Source of the DNA: UBA11740 sp049273695
GTDB taxonomy: Bacteria > Acidobacteriota > Blastocatellia > Pyrinomonadales > Pyrinomonadaceae
Length of the DNA: 64,000 nt
Direction of reading: 5' to 3'
Assembly (NCBI GenBank): GCA_049273695.1
Contig: JBASRE010000058.1
Span: forward strand, 1-64,000
Positions within the stretch are counted from its first letter, which is position 1. Each line of letters begins with the position of its first letter. Below, in pieces: positions 15,953 to 25,170 of the stretch. The notes under the pieces are model-generated. The model worked only from the letters and a program-made list of their open reading frames with translations. It was not told the origin of the DNA and ran no database searches. The position numbers and the translations under genes are program-made.

Positions 15953-16431
15953 CTGTTTTCGTTAGAGAGTAAGACGATCGCCTGGGCAGTGACGGCTTCG
16001 CCGCGACCGACGGCGTCCAATCCTTCACCTGTCTTCGCTTTTACGCTGACGCAATCGACGTCTACGCTCAAGGCCCGCGCAACATTGACCCGCATCGAGC
16101 CGATGTATTCGCGGAGTTTAGGGCGTTCCAACATGATTGTCGCGTCCGTGTTGACCACCTGAAATCCACGCGCCTCGACCCGCTTCATCACGTGCGCCAG
16201 CATGTCAAAGCTGTCGGCATCTTTCCACTTGGGATTGCCGTCGGGAAAGTGACCGCCGATGTCACCGTCTGACATCGCGCCCAACAGCGCGTCGATCAAA
16301 GCGTGGGTTAGCGCATCAGAATCGGAATGACCCTCTGCGCCAAAATCGAAAGCGATGCGGACGCCGCCGAGAACCAGCGGACGTCCGGCGACTAGGCGAT
16401 GCGTGTCCTGACCGATACCGATGCGAAACAT
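15949..16431 (-). CDS. ispF: 2-C-methyl-D-erythritol 2,4-cyclodiphosphate synthase
   Basis: 160 residues, the usual trimeric MEP-pathway enzyme size. Metal site GQDTHR at about 7-12 (Asp-x-His), LALID-type segment SDSDALTHALIDALLGA, and the C-terminal KTGEGLDAVGRGEAV. It makes the cyclic diphosphate intermediate of isoprenoid synthesis. ispD lies immediately upstream, as in many bacteria, here with a heptamer hairpin between the two. Confidence 0.95.
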   Translation of the reverse strand: MFRIGIGQDTHRLVAGRPLVLGGVRIAFDFGAEGHSDSDALTHALIDALLGAMSDGDIGGHFPDGNPKWKDADSFDMLAHVMKRVEARGFQVVNTDATIMLERPKLREYIGSMRVNVARALSVDVDCVSVKAKTGEGLDAVGRGEAVTAQAIVLLSNENS

Positions 16432-16434
16432 GAA

Positions 16435-16512
16435 GTCAGTTGTCAGTGGTCAGTTGTCCACTGTCAGTAGTTCGCGCTTCTTGCAACTGACTACTGACCA
16501 CGGACAACTGAC
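16435..16512. repeat. Inverted GTCAGTT heptamer element between ispF and ispD
   Basis: Left arm 16435-16468, a loop with TTCGCGCTTCTTG, right arm 16484-16512. No four-helix-bundle cargo. The right arm supplies the last codons and stop of ispD. Confidence 0.85.
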
Positions 16513-17186
16513 TTTAAGATTGCCTCACAAAAAGCCAGATCTTCTTCATTTGTAATCTTGATATTTCGTCCACTTCCCTCAACGGTAACGACTTCAACGC
16601 CAAGCCGCTCAACTAACAGACTGTCATCTGTGATCTGAAGCCCCGAGGATTCCAGCTCATCCAGCGTCTCGTATGCGCGCTTAAGAATCTCAAATCGAAA
16701 GCACTGCGGCGTCAGTGCGCGTCGCAACTCCGCGCGGGAAACGGTTTCAATTATCCGGCCGTCCCGAACTCGCTTAATGGTGTCAGCCACCGGCGCCGTG
16801 AGAACGGCTGCGCCATTCTGTCTGGCTGCAGCGATAACGTGGCTAATCTCCTCAGGTGTCACGAACGGACGCACGCCATCGTGAACCGCCACAATCTCCG
16901 CTTCGTCGATCGCGTTAAGACCATTGCGCACCGACTGCGCACGGGTCGCGCCACCCGGAACGATGCGGCCTGCTTTCTTTAACTCAAACTGCTTCGTTAG
17001 AGACTCAAAACCCGCCGTGTCTTCGGCGGGTAGCACCGTGATGACTTCGTTGATTTCCTGACAGCGCTCGAACTGGCGGAGCGTATGAATGATTACGGGA
17101 ACGCCGCGCAACTCGAGGAATTGTTTCGGCCGCGCGCCGCCGAGTCGCGTTCCCTTCCCGGCAGCCACGACTATCGCGACGTTCAT
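16491..17186 (-). CDS. ispD: 2-C-methyl-D-erythritol 4-phosphate cytidylyltransferase
   Basis: 231 residues. The N-terminal nucleotide-binding VVAAGKGTRLGGARPKQFLEL is canonical, followed by VHDGVRPF (about 104-111) and PVADTIKRV. It transfers CMP to methylerythritol phosphate in the MEP pathway. The last six residues (SVVRGQ) and stop are encoded by the heptamer repeat, so the native tail has been replaced or extended. It follows the PIN-TRAM gene by 4 bp, a neighbourhood also seen in Firmicutes (yacL-ispD-ispF). Confidence 0.95.
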   Translation of the reverse strand: MNVAIVVAAGKGTRLGGARPKQFLELRGVPVIIHTLRQFERCQEINEVITVLPAEDTAGFESLTKQFELKKAGRIVPGGATRAQSVRNGLNAIDEAEIVAVHDGVRPFVTPEEISHVIAAARQNGAAVLTAPVADTIKRVRDGRIIETVSRAELRRALTPQCFRFEILKRAYETLDELESSGLQITDDSLLVERLGVEVVTVEGSGRNIKITNEEDLAFCEAILKSVVRGQ

Positions 17187-17190
17187 CGGG

Positions 17191-18276
17191 CTACGATTCC
17201 GTGTCCGTGATGCGCGTCAAAGCCGGCGCGGACTTAACTTCACGCAAGGGGCGTCGCGCGCGTTCCCCGTTGCCCGCGGCATCTCCGTCGTCCCACAGCC
17301 GTCCAAAGATCATTTTGCCCGCCGTCGTTTGCAACACGCTGGTCACCGCGATGTCTGCATTCTTGCCGATCAGCCGGCGCGCATTATCGACGACCACCAT
17401 AGTGCCGTCATCGAGGTACGCCACACCCTGGTTATATTCCTTGCCTTCCTTCAGGATGAACACGCGCATCGCTTCGCCCGGCAGCACCACCGGCTTCAAA
17501 GCGTTCGCCAGCTCGTTGATGTTAAGCACGCTCACGCCACGAAGCTGCGAGACCTTGTTCAGATTGAAGTCGTTTGTGACGATCACTGCGTCGAGCTGTT
17601 TGCCCAACTCGATCAACTTCAAATCAACTTCGCGTACCGACGGAAAGTCCGTTTCGACGATTTGAATGTCGAGCGAGCTGTTATTCCGCAGACGGTTCAG
17701 CATGTCCAAGCCGCGGCGCCCCCGTTGCCGCTTGGATGAATCAGGCGAGTCCGCCACCTGCTGCAATTCGCGCAGAATGAATTGCGGAATGATCAGCGTC
17801 CCGGTCAGGAAACCTGTCTCGGCCACGTCCGCGATTCTTCCATCGATGATGACCGATGTGTCGAGAACTTTGATGTCGCGCCGCGCCGCCTTATCGCTGA
17901 AGATTCCGCCGAGCGCCGACAGCTCGAGGTAATCGCCTTTTGCGGCGCCGACCATCAATCCGACATAGGCCATGAAAAAGACAAGAGAAAGGGTCAGAAA
18001 AATCTTCGTCTCGTTTCCTAGTCCCGGCTGCATAATAATCAGCAAACCAATCAGAAACGCACCCACAATTCCGAGAATCGATCCGACGGCCGCTCCAATC
18101 AAAGTCTTCAGCGACGAACGCCGGATGCGCATCTCGAAAAAGATAATTGCCAAAGCGACCAGGCCGGCGGCGCCCATCGAAATTAATCCGTTCCCGCGAA
18201 TCGGATGGAGGACGTAACCTGCGCCAAGCAAAATCGCTGTAAATATTAGCCTTATTAGGATGACATCAAAGCGCAT
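17191..18276 (-). CDS. Membrane-anchored PIN-TRAM domain protein (YacL-like)
   Basis: 361 residues from the ATG at 18276, preferred because it directly precedes the hydrophobic N-terminus (MRFDVILIRLIFTAI); an upstream start would add 13 residues. Four TM helices (about 1-110) are followed by a PIN nuclease domain beginning IKVLDTSVIIDGRIADV, with acidic residues of the active site (first Asp in LDTS, ETDFPSVREVDLKLIEL, VTNDFNLNK). It ends in a TRAM RNA-binding domain (about 265-330, KEYNQGVAYLDDGTMVVVD). Likely a membrane-tethered RNA-processing enzyme; natural substrate unknown. Confidence 0.85.
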   Translation of the reverse strand: MRFDVILIRLIFTAILLGAGYVLHPIRGNGLISMGAAGLVALAIIFFEMRIRRSSLKTLIGAAVGSILGIVGAFLIGLLIIMQPGLGNETKIFLTLSLVFFMAYVGLMVGAAKGDYLELSALGGIFSDKAARRDIKVLDTSVIIDGRIADVAETGFLTGTLIIPQFILRELQQVADSPDSSKRQRGRRGLDMLNRLRNNSSLDIQIVETDFPSVREVDLKLIELGKQLDAVIVTNDFNLNKVSQLRGVSVLNINELANALKPVVLPGEAMRVFILKEGKEYNQGVAYLDDGTMVVVDNARRLIGKNADIAVTSVLQTTAGKMIFGRLWDDGDAAGNGERARRPLREVKSAPALTRITDTES

Positions 18277-18412
18277 GATGCGGTGGATTTTAGCACGCTG
18301 TAGGCCGCCCGTCACCGATTATTCCTAAGCCGTGGGCCAAACCTGTCAGCGTTGTCGGCGGTTCGGTTCTAGCCTATGATGTCGGCGCTGAAACAAGCCC
18401 GGGAGGAGCAAT

Positions 18413-18841
18413 GTGAGCGAACGCAAATACCGCCAACGCGGCTACATGGACAGTGATCGAGGGCGCGAGGAGGCGAGGCCCAAGCAGCAGCCTAAACAAC
18501 AGTCGCCGCAGCGTGACCGCGAAGGGCCGCGCTCTCCGCGAATGATGGCTTATGGCGAGAAGGTCAAATGCTCGTCGTGTAGCGCAGTAGTCCCGACAAA
18601 CCTCAGCGCCGACAGTACGTGTCCGAAGTGCAACTCAGATCTGCATACCTGCCGCCAATGCACCTATTTCGATCCCGCTTCACGCTTTGAGTGTCGCAAA
18701 CCAATCACCGCCCGCATTATGAACAAAGGTGGTCGCAACACGTGCGAACTGTTTGCCTCGCGAACGGTCATCGAACGCGAAACTTCCTCCGGCAAGCCGA
18801 CCGACGCGCGGCAAGCGTTCGCGAATCTATTCAAAAAGTAG
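18413..18841 (+). CDS. Zinc-ribbon protein, CxxC-rich
   Basis: 142 residues from a GTG at 18413 with a strong RBS (GGGAGGAG). The first 45 residues are a disordered Arg/Gln/Lys-rich region. Then come four Cys pairs or near-pairs: CSSC (about 57-60), CPKC (about 72-75), CRQC and a later C (FECRKP, NTCELF), suggesting two zinc ribbons. The C-terminal tail is helical. Family not recognised beyond zinc-ribbon; a nucleic-acid or protein-binding role is plausible. It is monocistronic and divergent from the PIN-TRAM gene. Confidence 0.75.
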   Translation: MSERKYRQRGYMDSDRGREEARPKQQPKQQSPQRDREGPRSPRMMAYGEKVKCSSCSAVVPTNLSADSTCPKCNSDLHTCRQCTYFDPASRFECRKPITARIMNKGGRNTCELFASRTVIERETSSGKPTDARQAFANLFKK

Positions 18842-18884
18842 GTACACATGCTCCGGCATGCTGCACGCCAGCGGCGTGCGTACC
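18841..18884. repeat. GGTACGCA palindromic element (family B), intergenic
   Basis: Begins GGTACACATGCTCCGGCATG and ends GGCGTGCGTACC; overlaps the last base of the zinc-ribbon gene's stop. Same family as 19970, 28998, 31460, 51783, 54793 and the in-gene copies in lhr. Confidence 0.85.
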
Positions 18885-19025
18885 GGTCAAACCCCGGCAT
18901 GAACACTTTTGCTCGCGGATATCGCTAATACGAGTGCAAGCCCGCGTCAGGCAGCAGCAGTCGTTTAGAGGCGCGCGTTGCCAGCCGATCTGGGGCAATA
19001 CAGCGGTAAGAACACCGGAGAAACA

Positions 19026-19961
19026 ATGAATCGAAGAGATTTCGTAAGTACGCTAAGCATGGCCGCAGCGGCATTGGCCATGCCGAAGATAACTCTGCCC
19101 TTTTCCAGTTCGTCGCCGCAGATCGCGATCACGATCGATGATTTCAATCTATTTCGCGCGTCGCCCTCCGTCGCCGAAAAGCGTAACCGAGCGCTGCTCG
19201 CCGCCTTGCGGGCGCACTCGAACTTAAAAGCTGGGGCGTTCATCGCCGCCAGGCAAATTGATAGTGAAACGGGAAAAGGCCTGGCGCGTGAATGGGGTGC
19301 GGCCGGACACCTAATCGCCAATCACACCTATTCTCATTGGGAATATCACAACCGCACCTTTGAAGAGTTCGCGAACGATGTGATGCGTGCCGAAGCGGTG
19401 CTCAAAGACCAGCCCGGGTTCACAAAGTTCTTTCGTTTTCCGATGCTGAAGGAAGGCAACACTCTCGAGCGTAGAGACAAGATGCGCGCCTTCCTGAAGC
19501 AGCGCGGATATCGAATGGGCTACGTAACTATTGACGCTTCAGACTGGTACATCGACCAGCGCCTGCGCGCGCGGCTCACCGCCAATCCGCAGGCCGACCT
19601 GAATAGCTACAGAGATTTCTACTTGAATCACCTTTGGGATCGGGCCACCTATTACGACGGTCTGTCGCGCAAAGCACTGGGTCGGAGCGTGAAGCATACG
19701 CTGCTGATTCATCACAATGTGCTGAATGAACTGTTTCTACCCGACGTGCTCGACATGTTTAAGAAGAAGGGTTGGAAACTTATCGACGCGGCGGATGCTT
19801 TTAGGGATCCAATCTTTTCCGCGGCTCCGAACATCCTGCCGGCGGGAGAAAGCATAGTTTGGGCTATGGCCAAAGAGTCCGGGAAATTCGAGGACGTCCT
19901 GCGCTACCCCGGTGAAGATGGCGAGTACGAGAAAGCAAAAATGGATCAGTTGGGCTTGTAG
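19026..19961 (+). CDS. Polysaccharide deacetylase (NodB family), probably Tat-exported
   Basis: 311 residues from the ATG at 19026. The N-terminus NRRDFVSTLSMAAAALA is a twin-arginine-type signal. The NodB motifs follow: IAITIDDF (catalytic and metal Asp) near residue 40, and NHTYSHWEY (metal HxxxH) near residue 100, then RFPMLKEGN. The substrate (peptidoglycan, chitin-like or other N-acetylated glycan) cannot be told from sequence. Palindromic family-B repeats precede and follow the gene. Confidence 0.85.
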   Translation: MNRRDFVSTLSMAAAALAMPKITLPFSSSSPQIAITIDDFNLFRASPSVAEKRNRALLAALRAHSNLKAGAFIAARQIDSETGKGLAREWGAAGHLIANHTYSHWEYHNRTFEEFANDVMRAEAVLKDQPGFTKFFRFPMLKEGNTLERRDKMRAFLKQRGYRMGYVTIDASDWYIDQRLRARLTANPQADLNSYRDFYLNHLWDRATYYDGLSRKALGRSVKHTLLIHHNVLNELFLPDVLDMFKKKGWKLIDAADAFRDPIFSAAPNILPAGESIVWAMAKESGKFEDVLRYPGEDGEYEKAKMDQLGL

Positions 19962-19969
19962 TCCTATTG

Positions 19970-20015
19970 GGTACGCACGCGTCCCGCGTGCCGGCACGCC
20001 AGAGGCGTGCGTACC
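19970..20015. repeat. GGTACGCA palindromic element (family B), intergenic
   Basis: GGTACGCACGCGTCCCGCGT on the left, GGCGTGCGTACC on the right; fills the gap between convergent genes. Confidence 0.85.
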
Positions 20016-20017
20016 GG

Positions 20018-23000
20018 TTACGGCTTCACCACAATTGCCGGAATGTTCTGGTCCTTCACAACCTGATTGAAAGCCGGTACATCGGTCTTCACAATCTGCG
20101 ACAACTTCACAAGTTGCGCATCGATCTTCCCAGCCAGGTCGTTATAAACCTCGACCGACTGATCGTTCGGCGCGGCCTCGCCCCGCGAGACTACGCCCAG
20201 CAGCGCCGCCAGTTTGTTGTTCAGACGAATCGGGTAGTTCAAAGGATCCTGGTTGCTCTGGTTCTTTGTCTGATAGAGCGTCTCTTCGACCTCCGTAAGT
20301 CTCTTAATCAAAGCGTTACCGGCATCGGCGATCGGTTTTGACTGCGGTCCGACGCGCTTCACCAGATCGTCAACCTGCTTCTTGATGTCGCGAATCTGAA
20401 TGATTGCGTTGTGCGTCTCAGTCAGTTTGTCGCGCATCTTCAAAGACAGATCGAGCTGCTTCGTGTAATCCGCCGCGCTTAGCGTCAGACGTGGATCGCC
20501 TTTGACCGTTAACGTTTCCGTCAACGTCTGGCCGTCAACCGTCAGCTTCACCTGATAGTTACCCGGCACGATGCGCGGCCCCTGAGTTTGCCCGGCCCAC
20601 AAAATCATTCCGGGAAAACGCACGGCTTCCGGATAACGCATGTCCCAAACGAATCGATTGAGACCAACATCAGTCGTCGCGCGCGCGGGCGCGCCGCCGC
20701 CGAAGCCGCCTTCTTCGGCGGGCGGTTGTGCTGCCGCGGGTTGGCCTTCGGCTGAAGGCCGTGGGAGCCGCGTCGTGAATTTGTTGATCGACTTCCCGTT
20801 CGTGTCGAGAAACTCGAGCACGAGATCCGTTGTCGGTTTTGCTTTAAGTGAATAGTAAACGACGACTCCGTTCGCGGGATTCTTACCGATCGTCGCAGTC
20901 GCAGGGAGTGGTCCCCCGCCGCCTGCAGGCATTCGGTATGCGTCCTTCGGTTTGAAGAGTTTAGCTTCCGATGCCGCGCGAAAGCCGCCTGCGTCCATCA
21001 ACTGATGCAGCATCGGCAGGTCATCGAAGATCCAGAAGGAACGACCCTGCGTCGCCGCCACCAACTCCCTGTCACGTTTGTGAACTGCCAGGTCGGTAAT
21101 CGGCGTCACGGGCAGATTAAACTGCATCGATTGCCAGTTCGCGCCGTCATCTAAAGAGATGTACATCCCCGTTTCGGTTCCTGCGTAAAGCAATCCGCGC
21201 TTGTTCGGGTCTTCGCGAATCACGCGCGTGAACGCGCCATCGGGAATCCCGTTGGTGATCTTTCTCCAGGACCGGCCGTAGTCGCTCGTCTTGTACAAGT
21301 AAGGTCTGTTGTCATCGTGCTTGTACATCGTCGCCGCGACATAAGCCGTACCCGCGTCGAATGACGAAGCATCAAGCGAATTGATCTGAATCCATTCCGG
21401 CATGATGTCTTTCCCAGGCGTAGCGTTCGTCCAGTTCTTGCCGCCATCGCGCGTGACGTAAACCAGCCCGTCGTCCGACCCGGTCCAAATAGTGCCCGCC
21501 TGCACCGGCGATTCCATCATTGTGAAAATCGCGTCGTAGTACTCGACGCTGGTGTTGTCTTTCGTGATGGGCCCACCCGATGCTCCCTGTTTGGATTTGT
21601 CGTTGCGTGTCAGGTCGGGACTGATGACCTCCCATCTCTGGCCTTCGTTGGTGGTCTTGAAAACGACATTGCCCGCCGTGTAGAGCGTGCCCATAGCTGA
21701 TGTATCGTGCGGCGAAAAAACAATTGGGAAGTTCCATTGAAAGCGGTATTTCATGGCTTCCGCGCCGCCGCCCATCGGATTGTCAGGATAGACGTTGACG
21801 TCTCGCTCTTGACGCGTCCGATGATCGTAGCGAGTCAACAATCCGCCATACGAACCGGCAAACACGATATTGGAATCTTTCGGCGAAGGGGCAATCCATC
21901 CTGACTCGCCTCCGCCGACGTCCCACCAATCGCGCTCAGTGATTCCGCCCTCGCTCGTGCGACTCGCGATACGGATTGTCGAGTTGTCCTGCTGTGCGCC
22001 GTAGATGTTGTAAGGAAAATCATTGTCAGTGGTGACTCGATAGAATTGCGCGGTGGCTTGATCCTGTTCCGTCCAACTGCGGCCGCCGTTGAATGAGACG
22101 TTCGCGCCGCCATCGTTGCTATTAATCATCCGATTGGGATCGTCAGGAGCTATCCACAAATCGTGGTTGTCGCTGTGCGGGACACCGAGCGTTGTGAATG
22201 TCCGCCCGCCATCATTCGATTTGTAAAAGCCAACGTTGAGGACGTAAACCGTGTCCGCATTTTTCGTGTCGGCGTAAATGCGTGTGTAGTACCAGGCGCG
22301 CTGACGCAGAGTCCTCTGCTCGTTCACTTTAGTCCACGTGCGCCCGCCGTTGTCCGACCGAAACACGCCGCCGTCTTCGGCTTCGACAATTGCCCAGAGC
22401 CTTTCGGGATTCGCGGGCGAAACTGTGATGCCGATCTTTCCGACCATCCCGCGTGGCAAACCCTGGTTGCGAGTTATCTCAGTCCAGTTATCGCCGCCGT
22501 CAGTAGATTTGAAGATGCCGCCGCCCGGACCGCCGCTCTCGAGCGTCCACGGTTTGCGATAGACCTCCCAAAATCCCGCGTACAGAACATTCGCATTCGA
22601 AGGATCGATGATCAGATCTATCGCGCCGGCTTTATTTCCGCGCGACAGGACTTTGTCCCAGGTCTTGCCGCCGTCTTTCGATCGGAAAACGCCGCGCTGA
22701 TCGTTCGGCCCCCACGTATGACCGAGCGCCGCTACGTAAACGATGTCCGGATTTTTTGGATGTACGCGCACGCGACCGATTTGACGCGTGTCTTCCAGCC
22801 CGACGCGTTTCCACGTTTTGCCGGCGTCCGTCGATTTGTACACGCCGTCGCCATGCGAGACGTTGCCGCGAATCGGCGACTCGCCCATGCCGACATAGAT
22901 TGTGTTCGGATCGGAATCGGACAATCCGATCCCGCCGACCGAACCGGTACCGAACACGGAACCATCGCTGATCGGCTCCCAGTTGATGCCGCCGTCCGTC

Positions 23001-23257
23001 GTCTTCCAAACGCCACCGCCCGTCGCGCCGAAGTAATAAACCATCGGCTGCGAAGGGACGCCCGCAACCGCCGTCACGCGCCCGCCGCGAAACGGTCCGA
23101 TCGAGCGCCATTGAAGAGCCTTTAACGCATCAGTCGGAGCTTGCGCCGCAGGGGCTGGCGCGGGTCGTCTCTGCGCATCGACGGAAGTTTGAAGCCAGGC
23201 AAGCGCGGCTAAAAGCAGGGCGGCAGCAGCAAAAGTCACGAGCGACTTTCTCAACAT
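20018..23257 (-). CDS. Secreted VPS10/sortilin-like BNR-propeller protein (large)
   Basis: 1079 residues from the ATG at 23257, chosen for AAGGAG nine bases upstream; a signal peptide follows (LVTFAAAALLLAALAWLQTSVDA). About ten Asp-box/BNR repeats of the type S-x-D-x-G-x-x-W (KTTDGGINW, KSTDAGKTW, RSKDGGKTW and so on) span residues 50-760 and form one or two beta-propellers. A proline/alanine-rich insert lies near 850, and the C-terminal 150 residues are helical (LDLSLKMRDKLTETHNAI). Such proteins are annotated as glycosyl hydrolase BNR or VPS10 proteins; activity is unproven. A second, shorter member is at 29056-31308. Confidence 0.85.
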   Translation of the reverse strand: MLRKSLVTFAAAALLLAALAWLQTSVDAQRRPAPAPAAQAPTDALKALQWRSIGPFRGGRVTAVAGVPSQPMVYYFGATGGGVWKTTDGGINWEPISDGSVFGTGSVGGIGLSDSDPNTIYVGMGESPIRGNVSHGDGVYKSTDAGKTWKRVGLEDTRQIGRVRVHPKNPDIVYVAALGHTWGPNDQRGVFRSKDGGKTWDKVLSRGNKAGAIDLIIDPSNANVLYAGFWEVYRKPWTLESGGPGGGIFKSTDGGDNWTEITRNQGLPRGMVGKIGITVSPANPERLWAIVEAEDGGVFRSDNGGRTWTKVNEQRTLRQRAWYYTRIYADTKNADTVYVLNVGFYKSNDGGRTFTTLGVPHSDNHDLWIAPDDPNRMINSNDGGANVSFNGGRSWTEQDQATAQFYRVTTDNDFPYNIYGAQQDNSTIRIASRTSEGGITERDWWDVGGGESGWIAPSPKDSNIVFAGSYGGLLTRYDHRTRQERDVNVYPDNPMGGGAEAMKYRFQWNFPIVFSPHDTSAMGTLYTAGNVVFKTTNEGQRWEVISPDLTRNDKSKQGASGGPITKDNTSVEYYDAIFTMMESPVQAGTIWTGSDDGLVYVTRDGGKNWTNATPGKDIMPEWIQINSLDASSFDAGTAYVAATMYKHDDNRPYLYKTSDYGRSWRKITNGIPDGAFTRVIREDPNKRGLLYAGTETGMYISLDDGANWQSMQFNLPVTPITDLAVHKRDRELVAATQGRSFWIFDDLPMLHQLMDAGGFRAASEAKLFKPKDAYRMPAGGGGPLPATATIGKNPANGVVVYYSLKAKPTTDLVLEFLDTNGKSINKFTTRLPRPSAEGQPAAAQPPAEEGGFGGGAPARATTDVGLNRFVWDMRYPEAVRFPGMILWAGQTQGPRIVPGNYQVKLTVDGQTLTETLTVKGDPRLTLSAADYTKQLDLSLKMRDKLTETHNAIIQIRDIKKQVDDLVKRVGPQSKPIADAGNALIKRLTEVEETLYQTKNQSNQDPLNYPIRLNNKLAALLGVVSRGEAAPNDQSVEVYNDLAGKIDAQLVKLSQIVKTDVPAFNQVVKDQNIPAIVVKP

Positions 23258-23348
23258 GGGCGTGGACTCCTTAGTTTGTTTCAAGAATGGCGCGGAAGAT
23301 ACTCGATCTTGAACTCAGTTGCCAACTTTGCGCTGTGATTAGCAGAAG

Positions 23349-23555
23349 GTGAAAGCAGATCTAATAATTGGTTTTATCTCGATCGTTGCGCTCGGCATTC
23401 TTTTCCTACGCTCGAAGATTGCACGCGTTGTGTTAATCGAAACTCTTTCTCATCCGCTTCGAACAACCGTCATCAAAACTACTACGGTTCGCGACGCAAA
23501 CAAGTCAAAAGATGGCAACAGAAAGATGCATACCCGTGTGGTGGTTGATAGCTAA
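23349..23555 (+). CDS. Possible small single-TM protein in the gap before radA
   Basis: The gap 23258-23802 holds no confident gene. This GTG-started frame of 68 codons begins with a convincing transmembrane helix (LIIGFISIVALGILFL, about 5-20) followed by a basic polar tail. The Shine-Dalgarno is poor (AGAAG immediately before the GTG). It is divergent from the large propeller gene. The rest of the gap (23556-23802) shows nothing I can support. Confidence 0.3.
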   Translation: MKADLIIGFISIVALGILFLRSKIARVVLIETLSHPLRTTVIKTTTVRDANKSKDGNRKMHTRVVVDS

Positions 23556-23802
23556 ACCTCCAATCTGAAAATTATTTCTTCACCCAAAACCGTCTCGAAT
23601 GCCGGAATCTCCCCCAAGACTTGACACCGTAGAGATAACTACCGAAAAGCGTTTGACCATAGCACCCGCATTTAAGTTGGTGCTTTTTGTCGTCTTGGAG
23701 TGGTGGAAGCTTACCATTAAGACCCGCGTCGCTCCACGTCAAAGCTCCAGAGAACGACGTCTCTGGCAACAAGCCAAATGTGTGACCCAAGCTGATGCGC
23801 CT

Positions 23803-25170
23803 TCAGAACAATTCACCCAGCGCTTCGTCAACTGATCGCACACCAACGATGCGCAATCCAAGCAGCTTTTCCAGACCCGACGTATTCGACGCCGGCATGA
23901 TGATCTTTTTGAACCCGAGCGCCTGAGCTTCGCGCGCGCGGACTGATGCTTGCGAAGCGCCGCGGACTTCGCCGGTCAAGCCGACTTCGCCAAACACCGC
24001 CGTATGCGCGTCGATGGGTTGATTGCGGAAGCTGGAAGCGATTGCCGTCACCAAACCCAGATCGACCGCGGGTTCGTCAACGTCCAATCCGCCGGCGATG
24101 TTGACGAACACATCGTCGCCCAACAACTGCATACCGGCACGTTTTTCAAGCATCGCAATCATCAACGCGACGCGGTTCTGATCGACGCCTTGCGTCATGC
24201 GCCGGCCGGTGCCGTACTTGGAACTGGAAACGAGCGCCTGAATCTCGACAAGGACCGGACGCGTGCCTTCCATGCACGCAGTGACGACCGAACCGGCCGC
24301 GTCCGCGGGACGCTCAGCCAAAAACATTTGGGAAGGATTCGCGACTGGCGCCAGTCCAGTGTTCGTCATTTCAAACACGCCCACTTCATTCGCCGCGCCG
24401 AAACGGTTCTTGGTCGCGCGCACAATGCGGTGGTTGTGATGGCGCTCGCCCTCGAAATACAAGACGGTATCGACGATATGTTCGAGAGCACGCGGACCGG
24501 CAATCGAGCCTTCCTTCGTCACGTGACCAATCAGAAAAATCGGAACGCCGCGAGTCTTCGCGAGCAAGAGCAGTTGCGCGGCGACTTCGCGTATCTGGGA
24601 AATCGATCCGGGCGCTGATTCTATTTCCGAAGAGAACGTCGTTTGAATTGAATCGATGATTACTGCGGACGGTTTCACGCGCTCGATTTCGCGCAGGATG
24701 TTCTCGAGATTTGTTTCCGGCAGGAGCAGCAGGTTCGGCGCCGCAATCCGCAAACGCTCGCCGCGCAACTTGATCTGCCGTTCCGATTCTTCGCCAGAAA
24801 CGTAGAGGACGTTTGCGCCGCCTGCGCTCAGTTTATCCGCAACTTGAAGCAACAAAGTGCTCTTGCCGATTCCCGGATCGCCGCCAAGTAAGACGAGCGT
24901 CCCCGGCACAATCCCGCCGCCGAGGACGCGATCAAATTCAGTGACGCCCGACGAAACGCGAGTGTCGTCCTGCGATTCGATCTCGGCATACGAAACCGCC
25001 TTCGCTTCGCGGAGACGAAAGCCTTCGCGCCCCGCGCCCTTCTTCGTCTTAACGACGCGCTCTTCGACCAGCGAATTCCACTCGCCGCATTCGGGACATT
25101 TGCCCAACCACTTGCGCGACTCGTAGCCGCAGGATTGGCAGAGGAAGACTGTGTTCGCACCTTTGGTCAT
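23803..25170 (-). CDS. radA: DNA repair protein RadA (Sms)
   Basis: 455 residues. C4 zinc finger C11-x2-C14-x10-C25-x2-C28, RecA-like ATPase with Walker A GGDPGIGKST (about 90), the diagnostic RadA motif KNRFG (in VRATKNRFGAANEVG), and a C-terminal Lon-like domain (VFGEVGLTGEVRGASQ). It drives branch migration and processing of recombination intermediates. Its start overlaps the stop of the hydrolase gene by 4 bp, so both come from one transcript. Confidence 0.96.
   Translation of the reverse strand: MTKGANTVFLCQSCGYESRKWLGKCPECGEWNSLVEERVVKTKKGAGREGFRLREAKAVSYAEIESQDDTRVSSGVTEFDRVLGGGIVPGTLVLLGGDPGIGKSTLLLQVADKLSAGGANVLYVSGEESERQIKLRGERLRIAAPNLLLLPETNLENILREIERVKPSAVIIDSIQTTFSSEIESAPGSISQIREVAAQLLLLAKTRGVPIFLIGHVTKEGSIAGPRALEHIVDTVLYFEGERHHNHRIVRATKNRFGAANEVGVFEMTNTGLAPVANPSQMFLAERPADAAGSVVTACMEGTRPVLVEIQALVSSSKYGTGRRMTQGVDQNRVALMIAMLEKRAGMQLLGDDVFVNIAGGLDVDEPAVDLGLVTAIASSFRNQPIDAHTAVFGEVGLTGEVRGASQASVRAREAQALGFKKIIMPASNTSGLEKLLGLRIVGVRSVDEALGELF

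Noticed and set aside
23572..23790. 72-codon minus-strand frame in the gap before radA
   Set aside because: No RBS, no recognisable motif, and it overlaps a similar frame on the other strand; chance coding is likelier, though a gene fragment cannot be excluded.
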